A stretch of 39,201 bases of DNA from Clostridia bacterium (lineage in GTDB: Bacteria > Bacillota > Clostridia > Oscillospirales > CAG-272). Position numbers and translations under genes: made by a program. The notes beneath the pieces were generated by a model. It did no database searches. It was not told the origin of the DNA and saw nothing but the letters and a program-made list of their open reading frames with translations. This document shows positions 8,261-17,991 of this stretch, piece by piece; the stretch's first letter is position 1, and each line of letters starts with the position of its first letter. Where the stretch lies: contig JAFTUC010000025.1 of NCBI GenBank assembly GCA_017466445.1, positions 1 through 39,201 of the forward strand, read 5' to 3'.

Positions 8261-11200
8261 ATGAGCGATTTTGTACATCTTCATCTTCATAGCGAATACA
8301 GTCTGCTCGACGGTGCGTGCCGTGTTTCGGAGATACCGAAAAAGGCAAAGGAGCTCGGACAGAGCGCCGTTGCCATAACCGACCACGGAGTTATGTATGG
8401 AGCGGTCGCCTTCTATAAGGCGTGCAAGGATGAGGGAATAAAGCCGATAATCGGATGCGAGGTCTATCTTGCACAGGGAAGTCGGTTTGATAAAAAGCAT
8501 ACGGGAAGATATTTTAATACTCATCTCGTACTGCTCGTTAAAAATGAAATCGGATATAAGAATCTTTCGTATCTTGTCTCCTCCTCCTTTACCGACGGCT
8601 TTTACGTAAAGCCGAGGATCGATCTCGAGATACTCGAAAAACACAGCGAGGGTCTCGTTTGCCTTACAGGATGCCTTTCGGGATATATGGCAAGAGCTGT
8701 TCTTGCCGACGAGACAGACGAGGCGGAGCGATTCGCTCTTCGCCTTAAAGCCATGTTCGGGGACGATCTCTATATAGAGCTTCAGGATCACGGACTTGCC
8801 GATCAGAAAAAAACGGTAGATGTCCTCGCGTCCATAGCGAAAAAGCATTCTATAGGCATAGTTGCAACAAACGATACTCACTACATTTCGAAATCGGATG
8901 CAAAGGTGCAGTCGATACTTGTTTGCGTTCAGACGGGAAACAAGCTGTCGGATGATAATCCTCTCGGATTTGAGACGGAGGAATTTTATCTTAAAAGCGC
9001 CGATGAGATGCATACTGTCTTCTCAAAATATCCCGAGGCTATCGAAAATACGGTAAAGATAGCCGAAAAATGCAATTATGATTTCGAGTTCGGAAGGCTT
9101 AAGCTTCCGACCTATACGCCGGAGGATGGGTCTTCTCCGAAAGATTTTCTCAAAAAGCTTACCTACGAGGGATACGAAAAGAAAAAAGCAGAGGGAAAGA
9201 TAGTATTTACCGAAAAGCATACCGAGGATGACTATAAGGCAAGGATACTTTACGAGCTTCTTATGATAGAAAAGATGGGATATTCGCAGTATTATCTCAT
9301 CGTGCGCGATTTCGTAAATTACGCGAAGGAGCACGGAATACAGACGGGTCCGGGGCGTGGATCGGGAGCGGGAAGTCTCGTTGCGTATCTTATCGGTATA
9401 ACCGACGTTGATTCTATAAGATACGAGCTTCTCTTTGAAAGATTTTTGAATCCCGAAAGAGTCAGTATGCCTGATTTTGATATAGATTTCTGCTATATCA
9501 GACGTGATGAGGTCATAAGATACGTTATATCAAGATACGGAGAGGATCATGTTTCTCAGATAATAACCTTCGGAACGCTTGCCGCAAGAGCGGCAGTTCG
9601 CGACGTCGGACGTGTTCTCGGAATGCCCTACGACGACGTTGATAAGATATCGAAGATGATACCGAGAGACATCGGTATGACGCTTGCCGATGCACTTAAA
9701 ACAAGCAATGATCTTGCCGAGGCGTATGCGGGAAGCGTTGAAGTGAAGACCCTTATAGATTACGCCGTAAAGATAGAGGGAATGCCGAGGCATTCGTCTA
9801 CGCACGCGGCGGGAGTCGTTATAACCGAGGAGCCGGTCTCATCTTACCTGCCGCTCGCACTGAGCGGAGATACGGTGGTCACGCAGTTCGATATGGATAC
9901 CGTGGCAAATCTCGGACTTCTCAAATTCGACTTTCTTGCCCTCAGAAACCTTACGATAATAGCGGATGCAGAGGAAGAGATAAGAAAGACAGAACCCGGA
10001 TTTTCTGTCGAGGCTCTCTCTCTTGATGATCCCGAAACGTACGAGCTCTTCTCTCAGGGTAAAACAGAGGGCGTGTTCCAGTTTGAATCTCCGGGTATAA
10101 AGAGACTTCTCATAAATATGAAGCCTAAAAATATCGAGGATATAATGCTCGCGCTTTCTCTCTACCGACCGGGACCGATGGATTCTATACCCAAATTCCT
10201 CGAAAACAGGAGAAATCACTCAAAGATCACCTATAAGACCGAGCAACTTCGCGATATTCTCGAAAACACCTCGGGTTGTATAATATATCAGGAGCAGGTC
10301 ATGCAGATCTGCCGCAAGATAGCAAATTATTCGTACGGAAAGGCGGATACCGTGCGCCGTGCCATGTCCAAGAAGAAAAGCGAGGAGATGGAAAAGGAAA
10401 GGGAGACCTTTGTCAGGGGCGCGGCGGATAATTTTATCTCAAACGAGACCGCTAACGAGATCTTCGATGAGATGGTAAGCTTTGCGAAATACGCTTTCAA
10501 TAAGTCGCATGCGGCAGCGTATTCGATAACATCGTACAGAACGGCGTACCTTAAGGTGCACTATCCCGCGCAGTATTATGCGGCTCTGCTTAGCTCTGTT
10601 ATGGGAAATACACCCAAAATGTCAGAGTATATAGTCGATGCACGCAAAATGGGTCTTAAGGTGCTGCCTCCCGATATAAATGAAAGCAGATCGGGATTTA
10701 CCGTAAGCGGAGATAAGATACGCTTCGGACTTGCGGCGGTCAAGGGAGTCGGTGATGCCTTTGCACGGCAGGTGAGAGCTGTGCGCGAGAACGGACCCTT
10801 TACCTCGTTTGGCGATTTTGTTGACAGAATGACGGGAAGGGAGCTTAACAGACAGTCTCTGCTCGCTCTTGTAAGCGTCGGAGCCTTTGACTCGCTCGGA
10901 ACTGCGAGAAGCTCGCTTGTTGAAGCGCTTGATATCGTTATAGAGAGCGCATCCGCGGCGAAAAGACGGAATCTTGACGGACAGCTCGATCTTTTTGCTT
11001 CGTTTTCGCAGGATCTTGACGAAATGTCGGATTCTTCTCTTAAGTATGAATATCCGGATGTTCCCGAATATGACGCAAGAAAAAAGCTTTCGCTTGAGAA
11101 GGAATATATCGGAATATACGTCTCGGGGTCGCTGCTCGATGATTATACCGATTCTCTTTCTGCTTTGCAAACTACCGATATAATCACGATAAACAGTAGC

Positions 11201-11839
11201 GCAAGCGATGAATCCGATATTTCCGACGGTGATGAAAGGATAAAGGACAGACAAAACGTAAATATAGCGGGAATAATCACGTCGGTAAATAAAAAGGTCA
11301 CGAAAAACGGCGCCGTTATGGCGATAGCTACCCTTGAGGACAGGACCTCACAGATAAGGATACTCGTTTTTCCGGCTCTTTTTGAGAAGCTTGCGAGGTA
11401 TATAGCAAATGACGCTGTTATAGCAGTGAACGGAGACGTGTCCATGAAGGATGACGGGGGTGCCGAGATACTTGTAAGACGCATAGCGCCGATATCAAGA
11501 AACGGAGAGGGAAGTCCTGCCCATTCACAAAAAACACCTGCACCTGCTTCCACGTACGAGCATTCGAGATCTGTTTTAACTCCGATGGGTGAAAAGACGC
11601 CCGATCTTCATAACGCTAAAAAAATATACGTAAAGCTTCCCGACCTTTCGGGAGATGTGTTCAAAAGAGCTTTTGCGATATATGAGATCTTCTGTGACGG
11701 AGCGTGTGAAATGATACTCTACGATAGCTCAAAGGGAGAATATAAAAAGCTTCCCGGCGCTACGTTTGAGCCTACAGATAACGCATACAGACTGCTTTGC
11801 TCGATCTGCGGAAAGGAAAACGTTATAATCAAGACTTAG
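8261..11839 (+). CDS. dnaE: DNA polymerase III subunit alpha, DnaE type
   Basis: A replicative polymerase of about 1192 residues. The N-terminal PHP domain begins FVHLHLHSEYSLLDGA and includes ITDHGVMYGAV. The Pol III alpha palm has GPGRGSGAGSLVAYL and the catalytic aspartates in PDFDIDF. Further on come the fingers (YRPGPMDSIP, IYQEQVM) and tandem helix-hairpin-helix region, then a C-terminal OB fold (NIAGIITSVNKKVTKNG). No 3'-5' exonuclease insertion is seen, so it is DnaE, not PolC. I prefer ATG 8261 over GTG 8252 because AAAGGA at 8243-8248 is too close to 8252. A short palindrome overlaps the stop codon. Confidence 0.96.
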   Translation: MSDFVHLHLHSEYSLLDGACRVSEIPKKAKELGQSAVAITDHGVMYGAVAFYKACKDEGIKPIIGCEVYLAQGSRFDKKHTGRYFNTHLVLLVKNEIGYKNLSYLVSSSFTDGFYVKPRIDLEILEKHSEGLVCLTGCLSGYMARAVLADETDEAERFALRLKAMFGDDLYIELQDHGLADQKKTVDVLASIAKKHSIGIVATNDTHYISKSDAKVQSILVCVQTGNKLSDDNPLGFETEEFYLKSADEMHTVFSKYPEAIENTVKIAEKCNYDFEFGRLKLPTYTPEDGSSPKDFLKKLTYEGYEKKKAEGKIVFTEKHTEDDYKARILYELLMIEKMGYSQYYLIVRDFVNYAKEHGIQTGPGRGSGAGSLVAYLIGITDVDSIRYELLFERFLNPERVSMPDFDIDFCYIRRDEVIRYVISRYGEDHVSQIITFGTLAARAAVRDVGRVLGMPYDDVDKISKMIPRDIGMTLADALKTSNDLAEAYAGSVEVKTLIDYAVKIEGMPRHSSTHAAGVVITEEPVSSYLPLALSGDTVVTQFDMDTVANLGLLKFDFLALRNLTIIADAEEEIRKTEPGFSVEALSLDDPETYELFSQGKTEGVFQFESPGIKRLLINMKPKNIEDIMLALSLYRPGPMDSIPKFLENRRNHSKITYKTEQLRDILENTSGCIIYQEQVMQICRKIANYSYGKADTVRRAMSKKKSEEMEKERETFVRGAADNFISNETANEIFDEMVSFAKYAFNKSHAAAYSITSYRTAYLKVHYPAQYYAALLSSVMGNTPKMSEYIVDARKMGLKVLPPDINESRSGFTVSGDKIRFGLAAVKGVGDAFARQVRAVRENGPFTSFGDFVDRMTGRELNRQSLLALVSVGAFDSLGTARSSLVEALDIVIESASAAKRRNLDGQLDLFASFSQDLDEMSDSSLKYEYPDVPEYDARKKLSLEKEYIGIYVSGSLLDDYTDSLSALQTTDIITINSSASDESDISDGDERIKDRQNVNIAGIITSVNKKVTKNGAVMAIATLEDRTSQIRILVFPALFEKLARYIANDAVIAVNGDVSMKDDGGAEILVRRIAPISRNGEGSPAHSQKTPAPASTYEHSRSVLTPMGEKTPDLHNAKKIYVKLPDLSGDVFKRAFAIYEIFCDGACEMILYDSSKGEYKKLPGATFEPTDNAYRLLCSICGKENVIIKT

Positions 11840-11982
11840 ATCTAAGTTTACTCTTTGTCCAATTATCCTCAAATAAATTTTCACAGTAATGATGTATAAT
11901 AGTTTTTATAAAATGTATCAAAGTGTGGAAATATATTTGTAGTATTCAAATCAAAGCAATTTATAGCTGAGAGGTCGTATAA

Positions 11983-14502
11983 GTGAAAAAAAAGAAAAAT
12001 ATTTCTGAAGAAAATCAAAAAAACAGGGAGGCCATGGGAAAGATACCGATGGTGTTTCTGAAAACGGTTCTGAAATGTATGATGGCTGTTTTCAACGTAA
12101 TACTGACCGTATGTCTTGTCGGAGCGATAGCTGCGGCTATCGTGGTTTGCGCTTTCCTTGTCTACATTGCCAATAACGTTGATTCGAGCGTTGACGATGT
12201 ACTTCTTATAACGCAGAATAACGAGCTTGCGACCCGTCTCTATTATTATGATGCAAACGGCGAGCTCGTCGAAAATACCGACGATAATATAGGCAGCGGT
12301 ACGGGTGCGACGTGGGTAAATTATGAGGATATTCCGACATATTTGAGAGATGCTTTTATCGCGATCGAGGATAAGCGCTTCTGGGATCATAACGGAGTTG
12401 ACTGGATAGCGACTACACGAGCCGCGGTGACCTTCTTTGTGCCAATAGGCTCAGACCGAGGCGGATCGACCCTCACCCAGCAGCTTATAAAGAATATTAC
12501 GGGTAACGACGACTATTCGATCCAGCGAAAGATCCAGGAGATATTCAAGGCAATAAATCTCGAAAAGGAGCTTGGCGGCGATAAGACCGTAATAATAGAG
12601 CAGTACTGTAATATAGTTTACTTTTCGCAGGGAGCCTACGGAGTTCAGGCGGCGGCACGTACCTATTTCGGAAAGGATGCCAAGGATCTGACTCTCGTTG
12701 AATGTGCATCTCTTGCATCTATAGTACAGAATCCCGCAAGATGGGATCCCAGAGCGTATCCGGAAAATAATACGGAAAGGCGCAGGATCATACTCAAGGA
12801 AATGCTTTCTCAGGGTCTTATAACCCGTGCTGAGTACGATGAGGCGTATAATACCGAGCTCGTTCTCAGATCAAGAAGCGACGAAAATATCGAGGATACG
12901 CCAAGCGACAGTAAAAATTCGTCCTTTACCTCTTGGTATACCGATGAGGTCATAGAAGAATCTATTCGCCTGCTTATGGAGAAATACGAGGTCTCGTATG
13001 CGATAGCGGAGAAGATGCTCTTCAACAGCGGATATCAGATCATAACCGCAATGGATTATGAGATCCAGAGAATAATTGAGAAATACTATGAAAAAACACC
13101 GAGTGATTATTTCAACAATTCCGAGGTGCTTAACCATGAATCGGCATTCGTTGTCATAGATCATAAGACGGGACAGATAAAGGGACTCGTAGGAGGAAGA
13201 GGAGAGAAGACCGGAAGCCGACTTTTCAACCGCGCTACACAGTCTACAAGATCTCCGGGATCCTCGATGAAGCCGATAGGAGCGTATGCGCTCGCGCTTG
13301 AGAGGGGAATAATCTCCTACGGCTCGGTTCTCGATGACGGACCGCATATAATTACCGGAAACTCGGGATGGCCGAGAAACGCAAACAATAAGTACGGAGG
13401 ACTTGTAACTATCGAATATGCGCTCGCCTATTCGAAAAACACTTTCCCCGTAAAGCTTGTCGCTTCTCTCGGAGTTGAGGCCTCGTATAACTTCCTTTCG
13501 AAATCTCTCGGTATAACTACCCTTGCGGGCAATGCAGATAAAAACCTCTCGTCGCTTGCGATAGGAGGTATGACAAACGGTGTCAAGCTCAGTGAAATAA
13601 CGGCGGCGTATGCTGTGTTCCCGTCTGGCGGAGTTTATACGAAGCCTACGACCGTGCTTTCTATACTCGACTCTGACGGAAACGTCATAATCGATAACGT
13701 GCCGCAGAAAAACGTTGCTATAAGCGAGGATACCGCACAGTCGATGGTAAGACTTATGAGAGCGGTAGCAACCTACGGAACCGGTTACGGATACCTCAAC
13801 AAAACCAAGAATATGGGACTTCAGGTAGCAGGAAAGACCGGAACCACCGATAATAACTTCGATAAATGGTTTATCGGATATTCTCCTTATTACACGGCGG
13901 GAGTATGGATCGGATACGACCAGAACCAAAGCCTTGGTGGAACCCACGGCCATATCACTATGTGGGACGCTATTATGACGGAGATCCACAGGACTAAGAT
14001 AACCTCAAAGGGACAAAAGCTTGTCGGATTCGATCTCAGTATGCTTATTTCGGCTAAATTCTGTAAGGATTCGGGCGGAATTATGACCGATATCTGTAAG
14101 CAGGACCCTCGCGGAAACCGTGAAAATACGGGATATTATACCAAGGATACCCTTCCTACCGAGGAATGTAAGGTCCACGTCAAGGTGCAGGTCTGCTCAA
14201 GCTGTAATAAGGCAATAACAGAATACTGTCCCGAAAGCTCGATTGTTACCAAGGTTCTTTTGAAAATAGACAGAAGTTACCTCCCTGAAGAGTTCAAGCC
14301 GATGCCTACGGATACCGCCTATGTTTACGATCCAAGCGTCACCTGTGTTTGCCATCTTCCCGTAGTGGAGCCTGAGATCCCGGAGACTCCCGAAAATCCG
14401 GAAATTCCTGAAATTCCGGAATTACCGGAAGTGCCGGTAACACCCGAACCCGGTACGGGCGATGACGAAGACGATACAGATCCTCCCGACACAACAGAAT
14501 AA
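11983..14502 (+). CDS. Class A penicillin-binding protein (PBP1A family)
   Basis: An 839-residue bifunctional peptidoglycan synthase. A lysine-rich cytoplasmic tail is followed by one membrane helix (about 33-62), a GT51 transglycosylase domain with AIEDKRFWDHNGVDW (catalytic Glu129) and RGGSTLTQQL, and a transpeptidase domain with SSMK (Ser427/Lys430), SKN (484-486) and KTGTT (618-622). The C terminus has cysteine pairs (VCSSCNKAI) and ends in a proline/glutamate tail rich in PE-I-PE repeats, with an acidic tip. It probably spans the membrane with the enzymes outside. The GTG start at 11983 has GAGAGG eight bases upstream. It has a 143-base leader gap after dnaE and its own terminator, so it is likely a separate transcript. 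Confidence 0.94.
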   Translation: MKKKKNISEENQKNREAMGKIPMVFLKTVLKCMMAVFNVILTVCLVGAIAAAIVVCAFLVYIANNVDSSVDDVLLITQNNELATRLYYYDANGELVENTDDNIGSGTGATWVNYEDIPTYLRDAFIAIEDKRFWDHNGVDWIATTRAAVTFFVPIGSDRGGSTLTQQLIKNITGNDDYSIQRKIQEIFKAINLEKELGGDKTVIIEQYCNIVYFSQGAYGVQAAARTYFGKDAKDLTLVECASLASIVQNPARWDPRAYPENNTERRRIILKEMLSQGLITRAEYDEAYNTELVLRSRSDENIEDTPSDSKNSSFTSWYTDEVIEESIRLLMEKYEVSYAIAEKMLFNSGYQIITAMDYEIQRIIEKYYEKTPSDYFNNSEVLNHESAFVVIDHKTGQIKGLVGGRGEKTGSRLFNRATQSTRSPGSSMKPIGAYALALERGIISYGSVLDDGPHIITGNSGWPRNANNKYGGLVTIEYALAYSKNTFPVKLVASLGVEASYNFLSKSLGITTLAGNADKNLSSLAIGGMTNGVKLSEITAAYAVFPSGGVYTKPTTVLSILDSDGNVIIDNVPQKNVAISEDTAQSMVRLMRAVATYGTGYGYLNKTKNMGLQVAGKTGTTDNNFDKWFIGYSPYYTAGVWIGYDQNQSLGGTHGHITMWDAIMTEIHRTKITSKGQKLVGFDLSMLISAKFCKDSGGIMTDICKQDPRGNRENTGYYTKDTLPTEECKVHVKVQVCSSCNKAITEYCPESSIVTKVLLKIDRSYLPEEFKPMPTDTAYVYDPSVTCVCHLPVVEPEIPETPENPEIPEIPELPEVPVTPEPGTGDDEDDTDPPDTTE

Positions 14503-14507
14503 AAATC

Positions 14508-14546
14508 AAGATCGCTTCATACCTTTATGTATGAGGCGATCTTTTT
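14508..14546 (+). terminator. Rho-independent terminator after the PBP gene
   Basis: A 15-bp stem (14508-14522 with 14529-14543, one G-U pair) closes a six-base loop and runs into a T tract at 14541-14546. It begins six bases after the PBP stop codon. Confidence 0.9.
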
Positions 14547-14571
14547 TGAATTTTTATCGGAGGTGTCCTTT

Positions 14572-15075
14572 TTGAATATACGCTTCAGATTTCGTAAAGA
14601 ATGTTACTGCATAGATCTTAGAAGAGCACTCTTGTTTTCTGGGATGATCCTTGTCTTGGGCATGCTCGTTCGCTTGCTTTCGGGAGATACGCATGCTTAT
14701 AGGCTGCTTCTTTTGCCCCGGTGTGCCCTCGGTGTCGGAGCTTATATAATTGTCGGAACCGTGTTTTACTTTCTGATGGGATTTGCGATCGAGCTTGTTT
14801 GGTCACACGTACCTTGCTTTTCACGGGTAAGGTATACGTCTCTTGTTATGTGCGTATCAGCGATGCTTCTTTCTTATTTGAGACATTTTTTCTTTTTCGG
14901 AATGAACGCTTTTTTTCTTTCTTCCGTTGCGGCAATACTCGCCTGCGTCCTTCTTGTGTTGGCATTTTTACGTCTTATACGACTTTGCCTTCCGTGTAGC
15001 CTGATCATTCTTGCCTTTGCAGCTTGGAATGCTTATATAGGCTTTGTAAATTTTTGTGTTTTTTTGCTCAACTGA
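14572..15075 (+). CDS. Divergent TspO/MBR-like membrane protein
   Basis: A 167-residue, strongly hydrophobic protein with about five predicted membrane helices. The TTG start at 14572 has GGAGGTG eight bases upstream; the in-frame ATG at 14527 lies inside the PBP terminator and is unlikely. Two blocks resemble the TspO/tryptophan-rich sensory family: YFLMGFAIELVW matches the Y-x2-MG-x5-LVW segment, and the C terminus ILAFAAWNAYIG ending VNFCVFLLN resembles the W-x-FA-x3-N-x8-LN end. Size and topology also fit. Many tryptophans typical of TspO are missing, so the assignment is tentative; otherwise it is an unknown integral membrane protein. Confidence 0.5.
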   Translation: MNIRFRFRKECYCIDLRRALLFSGMILVLGMLVRLLSGDTHAYRLLLLPRCALGVGAYIIVGTVFYFLMGFAIELVWSHVPCFSRVRYTSLVMCVSAMLLSYLRHFFFFGMNAFFLSSVAAILACVLLVLAFLRLIRLCLPCSLIILAFAAWNAYIGFVNFCVFLLN

Positions 15076-15097
15076 TGAGAAAAAGAAATATTAACTA

Positions 15098-15125
15098 TTG
15101 AAAAATACTGAAAATGTAGTATAAT
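15098..15125 (+). promoter_or_regulatory. Sigma-A promoter for coaE
   Basis: TTGAAA (15098-15103) and TATAAT (15120-15125) are separated by 16 bases, 35 bases before the coaE start. This supports a separate coaE-transglycosylase-aminopeptidase transcript. Confidence 0.75.
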
Positions 15126-15160
15126 AGCAATATAAAACATAAGAAAGGGGAGTGCTTCCG

Positions 15161-15754
15161 ATGAAAATAATAGGACTTACCGGAAATAGCGGAAGCGGTA
15201 AAGGATACGTTTGCTCCCTGCTTGAAAAATATTCTGTAAGATCGGTGGATGCAGACAGTATCGTTCACCTTCTTTATAGGTCGGATAACGAGTGTAAAAA
15301 CGAGATGCGCGATATTTTCGGAGACGGTATTTTCGACAAGGATCAGAATATCGACCGAAAAAAGCTCGCCGCTCTTGTATTTTCTGACCGTACAAAGCTC
15401 GAGCTGCTTAATAAGACCGTCCATAAATACGTAATAAAGCACTGTGAGCGCGAGATTATGCTTGCAAAAGAAAAAAATGAAAAGGCTATAGTCATAGATG
15501 CGCCGCAGCTCTTTGAAGCGGGAATGGACAAGGATTGCGATTTTGTGATCTCTGTAGTGGCAGATACGGAGACCTGTGTTGAAAGAATAATCGGGCGAGA
15601 TAAGATTTCGAGAGATGACGCTCTTAAACGCCTTAAAAATCAACATACCCGTGATTTCTTTGAGAAAAGATCGGATTATCTTATATTTAATGACCAAAAT
15701 AGCGACGTCGAAGATAGAATAAAGGAAATTCTCCTGAAGGAGAATCTTATATGA
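15161..15754 (+). CDS. coaE: Dephospho-CoA kinase
   Basis: A 197-residue P-loop kinase that phosphorylates dephospho-CoA, the last step of CoA synthesis. The Walker A loop is GLTGNSGSGKGYV; VDADSIVH matches the conserved D-x-D substrate region, and VIDAPQLFEAG and RIIGRDKISRDDA correspond to the CoA-binding and lid segments. ATG 15161 is chosen over GTG 15152, which lies too close to the GGGG ribosome site at 15147-15150. The stop overlaps the next gene by four bases (ATGA), so the two are coupled. Confidence 0.92.
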   Translation: MKIIGLTGNSGSGKGYVCSLLEKYSVRSVDADSIVHLLYRSDNECKNEMRDIFGDGIFDKDQNIDRKKLAALVFSDRTKLELLNKTVHKYVIKHCEREIMLAKEKNEKAIVIDAPQLFEAGMDKDCDFVISVVADTETCVERIIGRDKISRDDALKRLKNQHTRDFFEKRSDYLIFNDQNSDVEDRIKEILLKENLI

Positions 15755-16362
15755 AGAGTGCGGGAAACAGGATGACGCGTGGCATCATCGTAGTCTCCGT
15801 AATACTTATCACGGCGCTGCTCACCGTTCTTACACTTCTTGCGGTAATGGCGATATCGGGAAAGATTCCCGATATGATCGACCGCGCAAGAAAGAGCGCA
15901 TATCCTGTCGAATATGAGGATATAATCCTTGAAGCGTCAAAGGAATTTTCGGTTCCGCCCGAGCGTATCTGCGCCGTTATATATGCGGAAAGTAAATTTA
16001 ATAAAAACGCCAAAAGCTCAGCGGGCGCGATAGGTCTTATGCAGATAATCCCCGAGACCTTCGATGACGTGCAAAAATATATGGATACCTCATACAGCTA
16101 TGAGGATCTGTATGATCCGCGGGTCAATATTTTTGCGGGCACCTGCTATCTTTCTTATCTTTACTCCCTTCTGGGAGATTGGGACGAGACGCACGCTGCG
16201 TATAACGCGGGTATAGGTAACGTTTGGAGCTGGCTTGAAAATGATGAGTATTCGGAAAACGGAAGGCTTACGCATATTCCGTTTGAAGAAACAAAAAACT
16301 ACGTAAAAAAAGTAGATAAGCTGCAGAAAAAATATGCGGAGATCTATTTTTCGGATAAATAA
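15751..16362 (+). CDS. Membrane-anchored lytic transglycosylase (SLT domain)
   Basis: A 203-residue protein with a short cytoplasmic start, one membrane helix (about residues 11-36) and an extracytoplasmic SLT domain. The domain shows ICAVIYAESKF with the likely catalytic Glu80, then SSAGAIGLMQIIPETF and HAAYNAGIGNVWSWL, all hallmarks of family 23 transglycosylases such as Slt70/MltC types. It would cleave peptidoglycan glycan strands. The start overlaps the coaE stop. The pairing with coaE is common in Clostridia. It may help in wall remodelling or, in sporulating relatives, in spore formation, but the sequence does not show which. Confidence 0.9.
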   Translation: MKSAGNRMTRGIIVVSVILITALLTVLTLLAVMAISGKIPDMIDRARKSAYPVEYEDIILEASKEFSVPPERICAVIYAESKFNKNAKSSAGAIGLMQIIPETFDDVQKYMDTSYSYEDLYDPRVNIFAGTCYLSYLYSLLGDWDETHAAYNAGIGNVWSWLENDEYSENGRLTHIPFEETKNYVKKVDKLQKKYAEIYFSDK

Positions 16363-16385
16363 AAATTTAGAGAGGTATATGATCT

Positions 16386-17780
16386 ATGAATTTTACTAAA
16401 GAAGAGCTTGATAATATCAGAGACGAGCTTTCCTATAAGCGCAAAAACGTGTATTCGAGCGTTTCCGAGGAGGAAATCGAAAAGATAAACGAGTATGCAA
16501 AGGGCTACTGCGCCTTTCTTGACGCTGCAAAGACCGAAAGGGAAGCGGTAAAAAAGACTCTTGAGATCGTAAGCGAGAACGGATTTGTTCCTTACGAGTT
16601 CGGAGATAAGCTTGAGGTCGGCGGTAAATATTACTATAATAACAGGGGCAGATCGGTCTATCTTTTCGTCATTGGAAGCGAAAATATCGAAAACGGTATC
16701 AGGATCTCGGCGGCACATATCGATTCCCCGAGACTTGATATCAAGCAGAATCCGCTTTACGATGAAGGAAATATGGCGTTTCTCAAGACGCATTACTACG
16801 GCGGTATAAAAAAATATCAGTGGACTGCTATCCCGCTTGCTCTTCACGGCGTGGTAATAACCCTCGACGGAAAAACTGTCGATATTTGTGTCGGTGAGGA
16901 TGATAATGACCCTGTATTCTATATAAACGATCTTCTTCCGCATCTCGGACGCGATCAGATGGAAAAGACGGCGTCTCAGGTCATTCCGGGTGAAAAGCTG
17001 AACGTTCTCGTCGGCTCGATCCCGCTCGGAGAGGGCTCAAACGATATAAAGCTCGGAATACTGAAGATTCTTTCCGAAAAGTACGGGATAAAAGAAGAGG
17101 ATTTCCTCAGCGCCGAGATTATGGCACTTCCCGCGTTCAAGGCAAGAGATATCGGATTTGACAGAAGCATCATCGGAGCGTACGGACACGATGACCGTGT
17201 ATGTGCTTATCCTGCCCTCAGTGCGATCATCAAGACCAAGGCGCCCGTTCATACCGTTATGACCGTTCTTGCCGATAAGGAAGAGACGGGAAGCGGAGGT
17301 AATACCGGAATGAAGAGCGACGTTTTTACCGATCTTATTTCCGAGATATCCGCGGCGCTTGGCGCGAATGAAAGAAGGGTAAGAGCAAACTCAAAATGCC
17401 TTTCCGCAGACGTTAACGCTATTTACGATCCCAATTTCGCAGACGTTTACGAGACTAAAAACGCGGCGTTCCTCAACTGTGGAGTCGTAATGTCCAAGTA
17501 CACGGGATCCCGTGGAAAGAGCGGAACGTCGGACGCATCTGCGGAAATGGTAGCGTTCGTGCGCGAGCTTTTTGATAGAGAGGGAGTTATATGGCAGAGC
17601 GCCGAGCTCGGAAAGGTAGACCAGGGCGGAGGCGGAACCGTAGCCGTCTATATAGCGAACCGTAATATCGAGGTGGTAGACCTCGGAGTAGGCGTTATAT
17701 CCATGCACGCTCCTTACGAGGCAATATCCAAGGCCGATCTCTATATGGCTTATAAAGCATTTCTCGCGTTTAATAAGTAA
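16386..17780 (+). CDS. M18 family aminopeptidase
   Basis: A 464-residue zinc aminopeptidase of the M18 (aspartyl aminopeptidase-like) family, cytoplasmic and acting on N-terminal residues of peptides. Metal and catalytic positions are visible: AAHIDSPRLDIK (histidine ligand and catalytic aspartate), GHDDRVCAYPAL (bridging aspartate), ADKEETGSGGNTG (catalytic and ligand glutamates) and the C-terminal SMHAPYE histidine. The length fits the roughly 460-residue clostridial branch. GAGAGG precedes ATG 16386. It is the last core gene before the tRNA border. Confidence 0.93.
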   Translation: MNFTKEELDNIRDELSYKRKNVYSSVSEEEIEKINEYAKGYCAFLDAAKTEREAVKKTLEIVSENGFVPYEFGDKLEVGGKYYYNNRGRSVYLFVIGSENIENGIRISAAHIDSPRLDIKQNPLYDEGNMAFLKTHYYGGIKKYQWTAIPLALHGVVITLDGKTVDICVGEDDNDPVFYINDLLPHLGRDQMEKTASQVIPGEKLNVLVGSIPLGEGSNDIKLGILKILSEKYGIKEEDFLSAEIMALPAFKARDIGFDRSIIGAYGHDDRVCAYPALSAIIKTKAPVHTVMTVLADKEETGSGGNTGMKSDVFTDLISEISAALGANERRVRANSKCLSADVNAIYDPNFADVYETKNAAFLNCGVVMSKYTGSRGKSGTSDASAEMVAFVRELFDREGVIWQSAELGKVDQGGGGTVAVYIANRNIEVVDLGVGVISMHAPYEAISKADLYMAYKAFLAFNK

Positions 17781-17801
17781 AATAAATGAGCTTGCAGATA
17801 C

Positions 17802-17831
17802 GGGCAGGGGAGTAGAATGCTTTCCCTGCCC
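17802..17831 (+). repeat. GC-rich inverted repeat after the aminopeptidase
   Basis: An eight-base perfect stem (GGGCAGGG with CCCTGCCC), extended by three weaker pairs, lies about 20 bases after the stop codon. No T tract follows, so it may be a transcript-end stabiliser or weak terminator. Confidence 0.5.
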
Positions 17832-17922
17832 AAAAGCTTTGCTTGCGCTATGCTTTTATCGCCGTAGCGTATAAAAAGATGCAGACTGTAATAAAAAAAA
17901 CCAAAAAAATTCAAAAAAGTAC

Positions 17923-17951
17923 TTGCAAAATAAAATAAAGTGTGATATAAT
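17923..17951 (+). promoter_or_regulatory. Promoter of the tRNA-Ser gene
   Basis: TTGCAA (17923-17928) and TATAAT (17946-17951) are separated by exactly 17 bases and lie 40 bases upstream of the mature tRNA. Confidence 0.8.
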
Positions 17952-17991
17952 AGATCCCGCAGTGCAGATGAGCGCCGCGATAACCGAATAT

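Noticed and set aside
11834-11847. Perfect 14-base palindrome ACTTAGATCTAAGT at the dnaE stop
   Set aside because: It has no loop and no T tract, so it is not a convincing terminator; a regulatory role cannot be supported.
11872-11900. Promoter for the PBP gene using TATAAT at 11895-11900
   Set aside because: The -10 is good but no acceptable -35 or extended -10 lies at the right distance, so it is not listed as a feature.
12871-13989. Minus-strand open frame of 372 codons opposite the PBP gene
   Set aside because: It is a shadow of the transpeptidase domain; no family resemblance and arginine/serine-rich composition typical of reverse frames.
14370-14460. Short CCGGAA-type repeats that could suggest a repeat array
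   Set aside because: They are the codons of the proline/glutamate tail of the PBP. No CRISPR-like spacing is present anywhere in the window.
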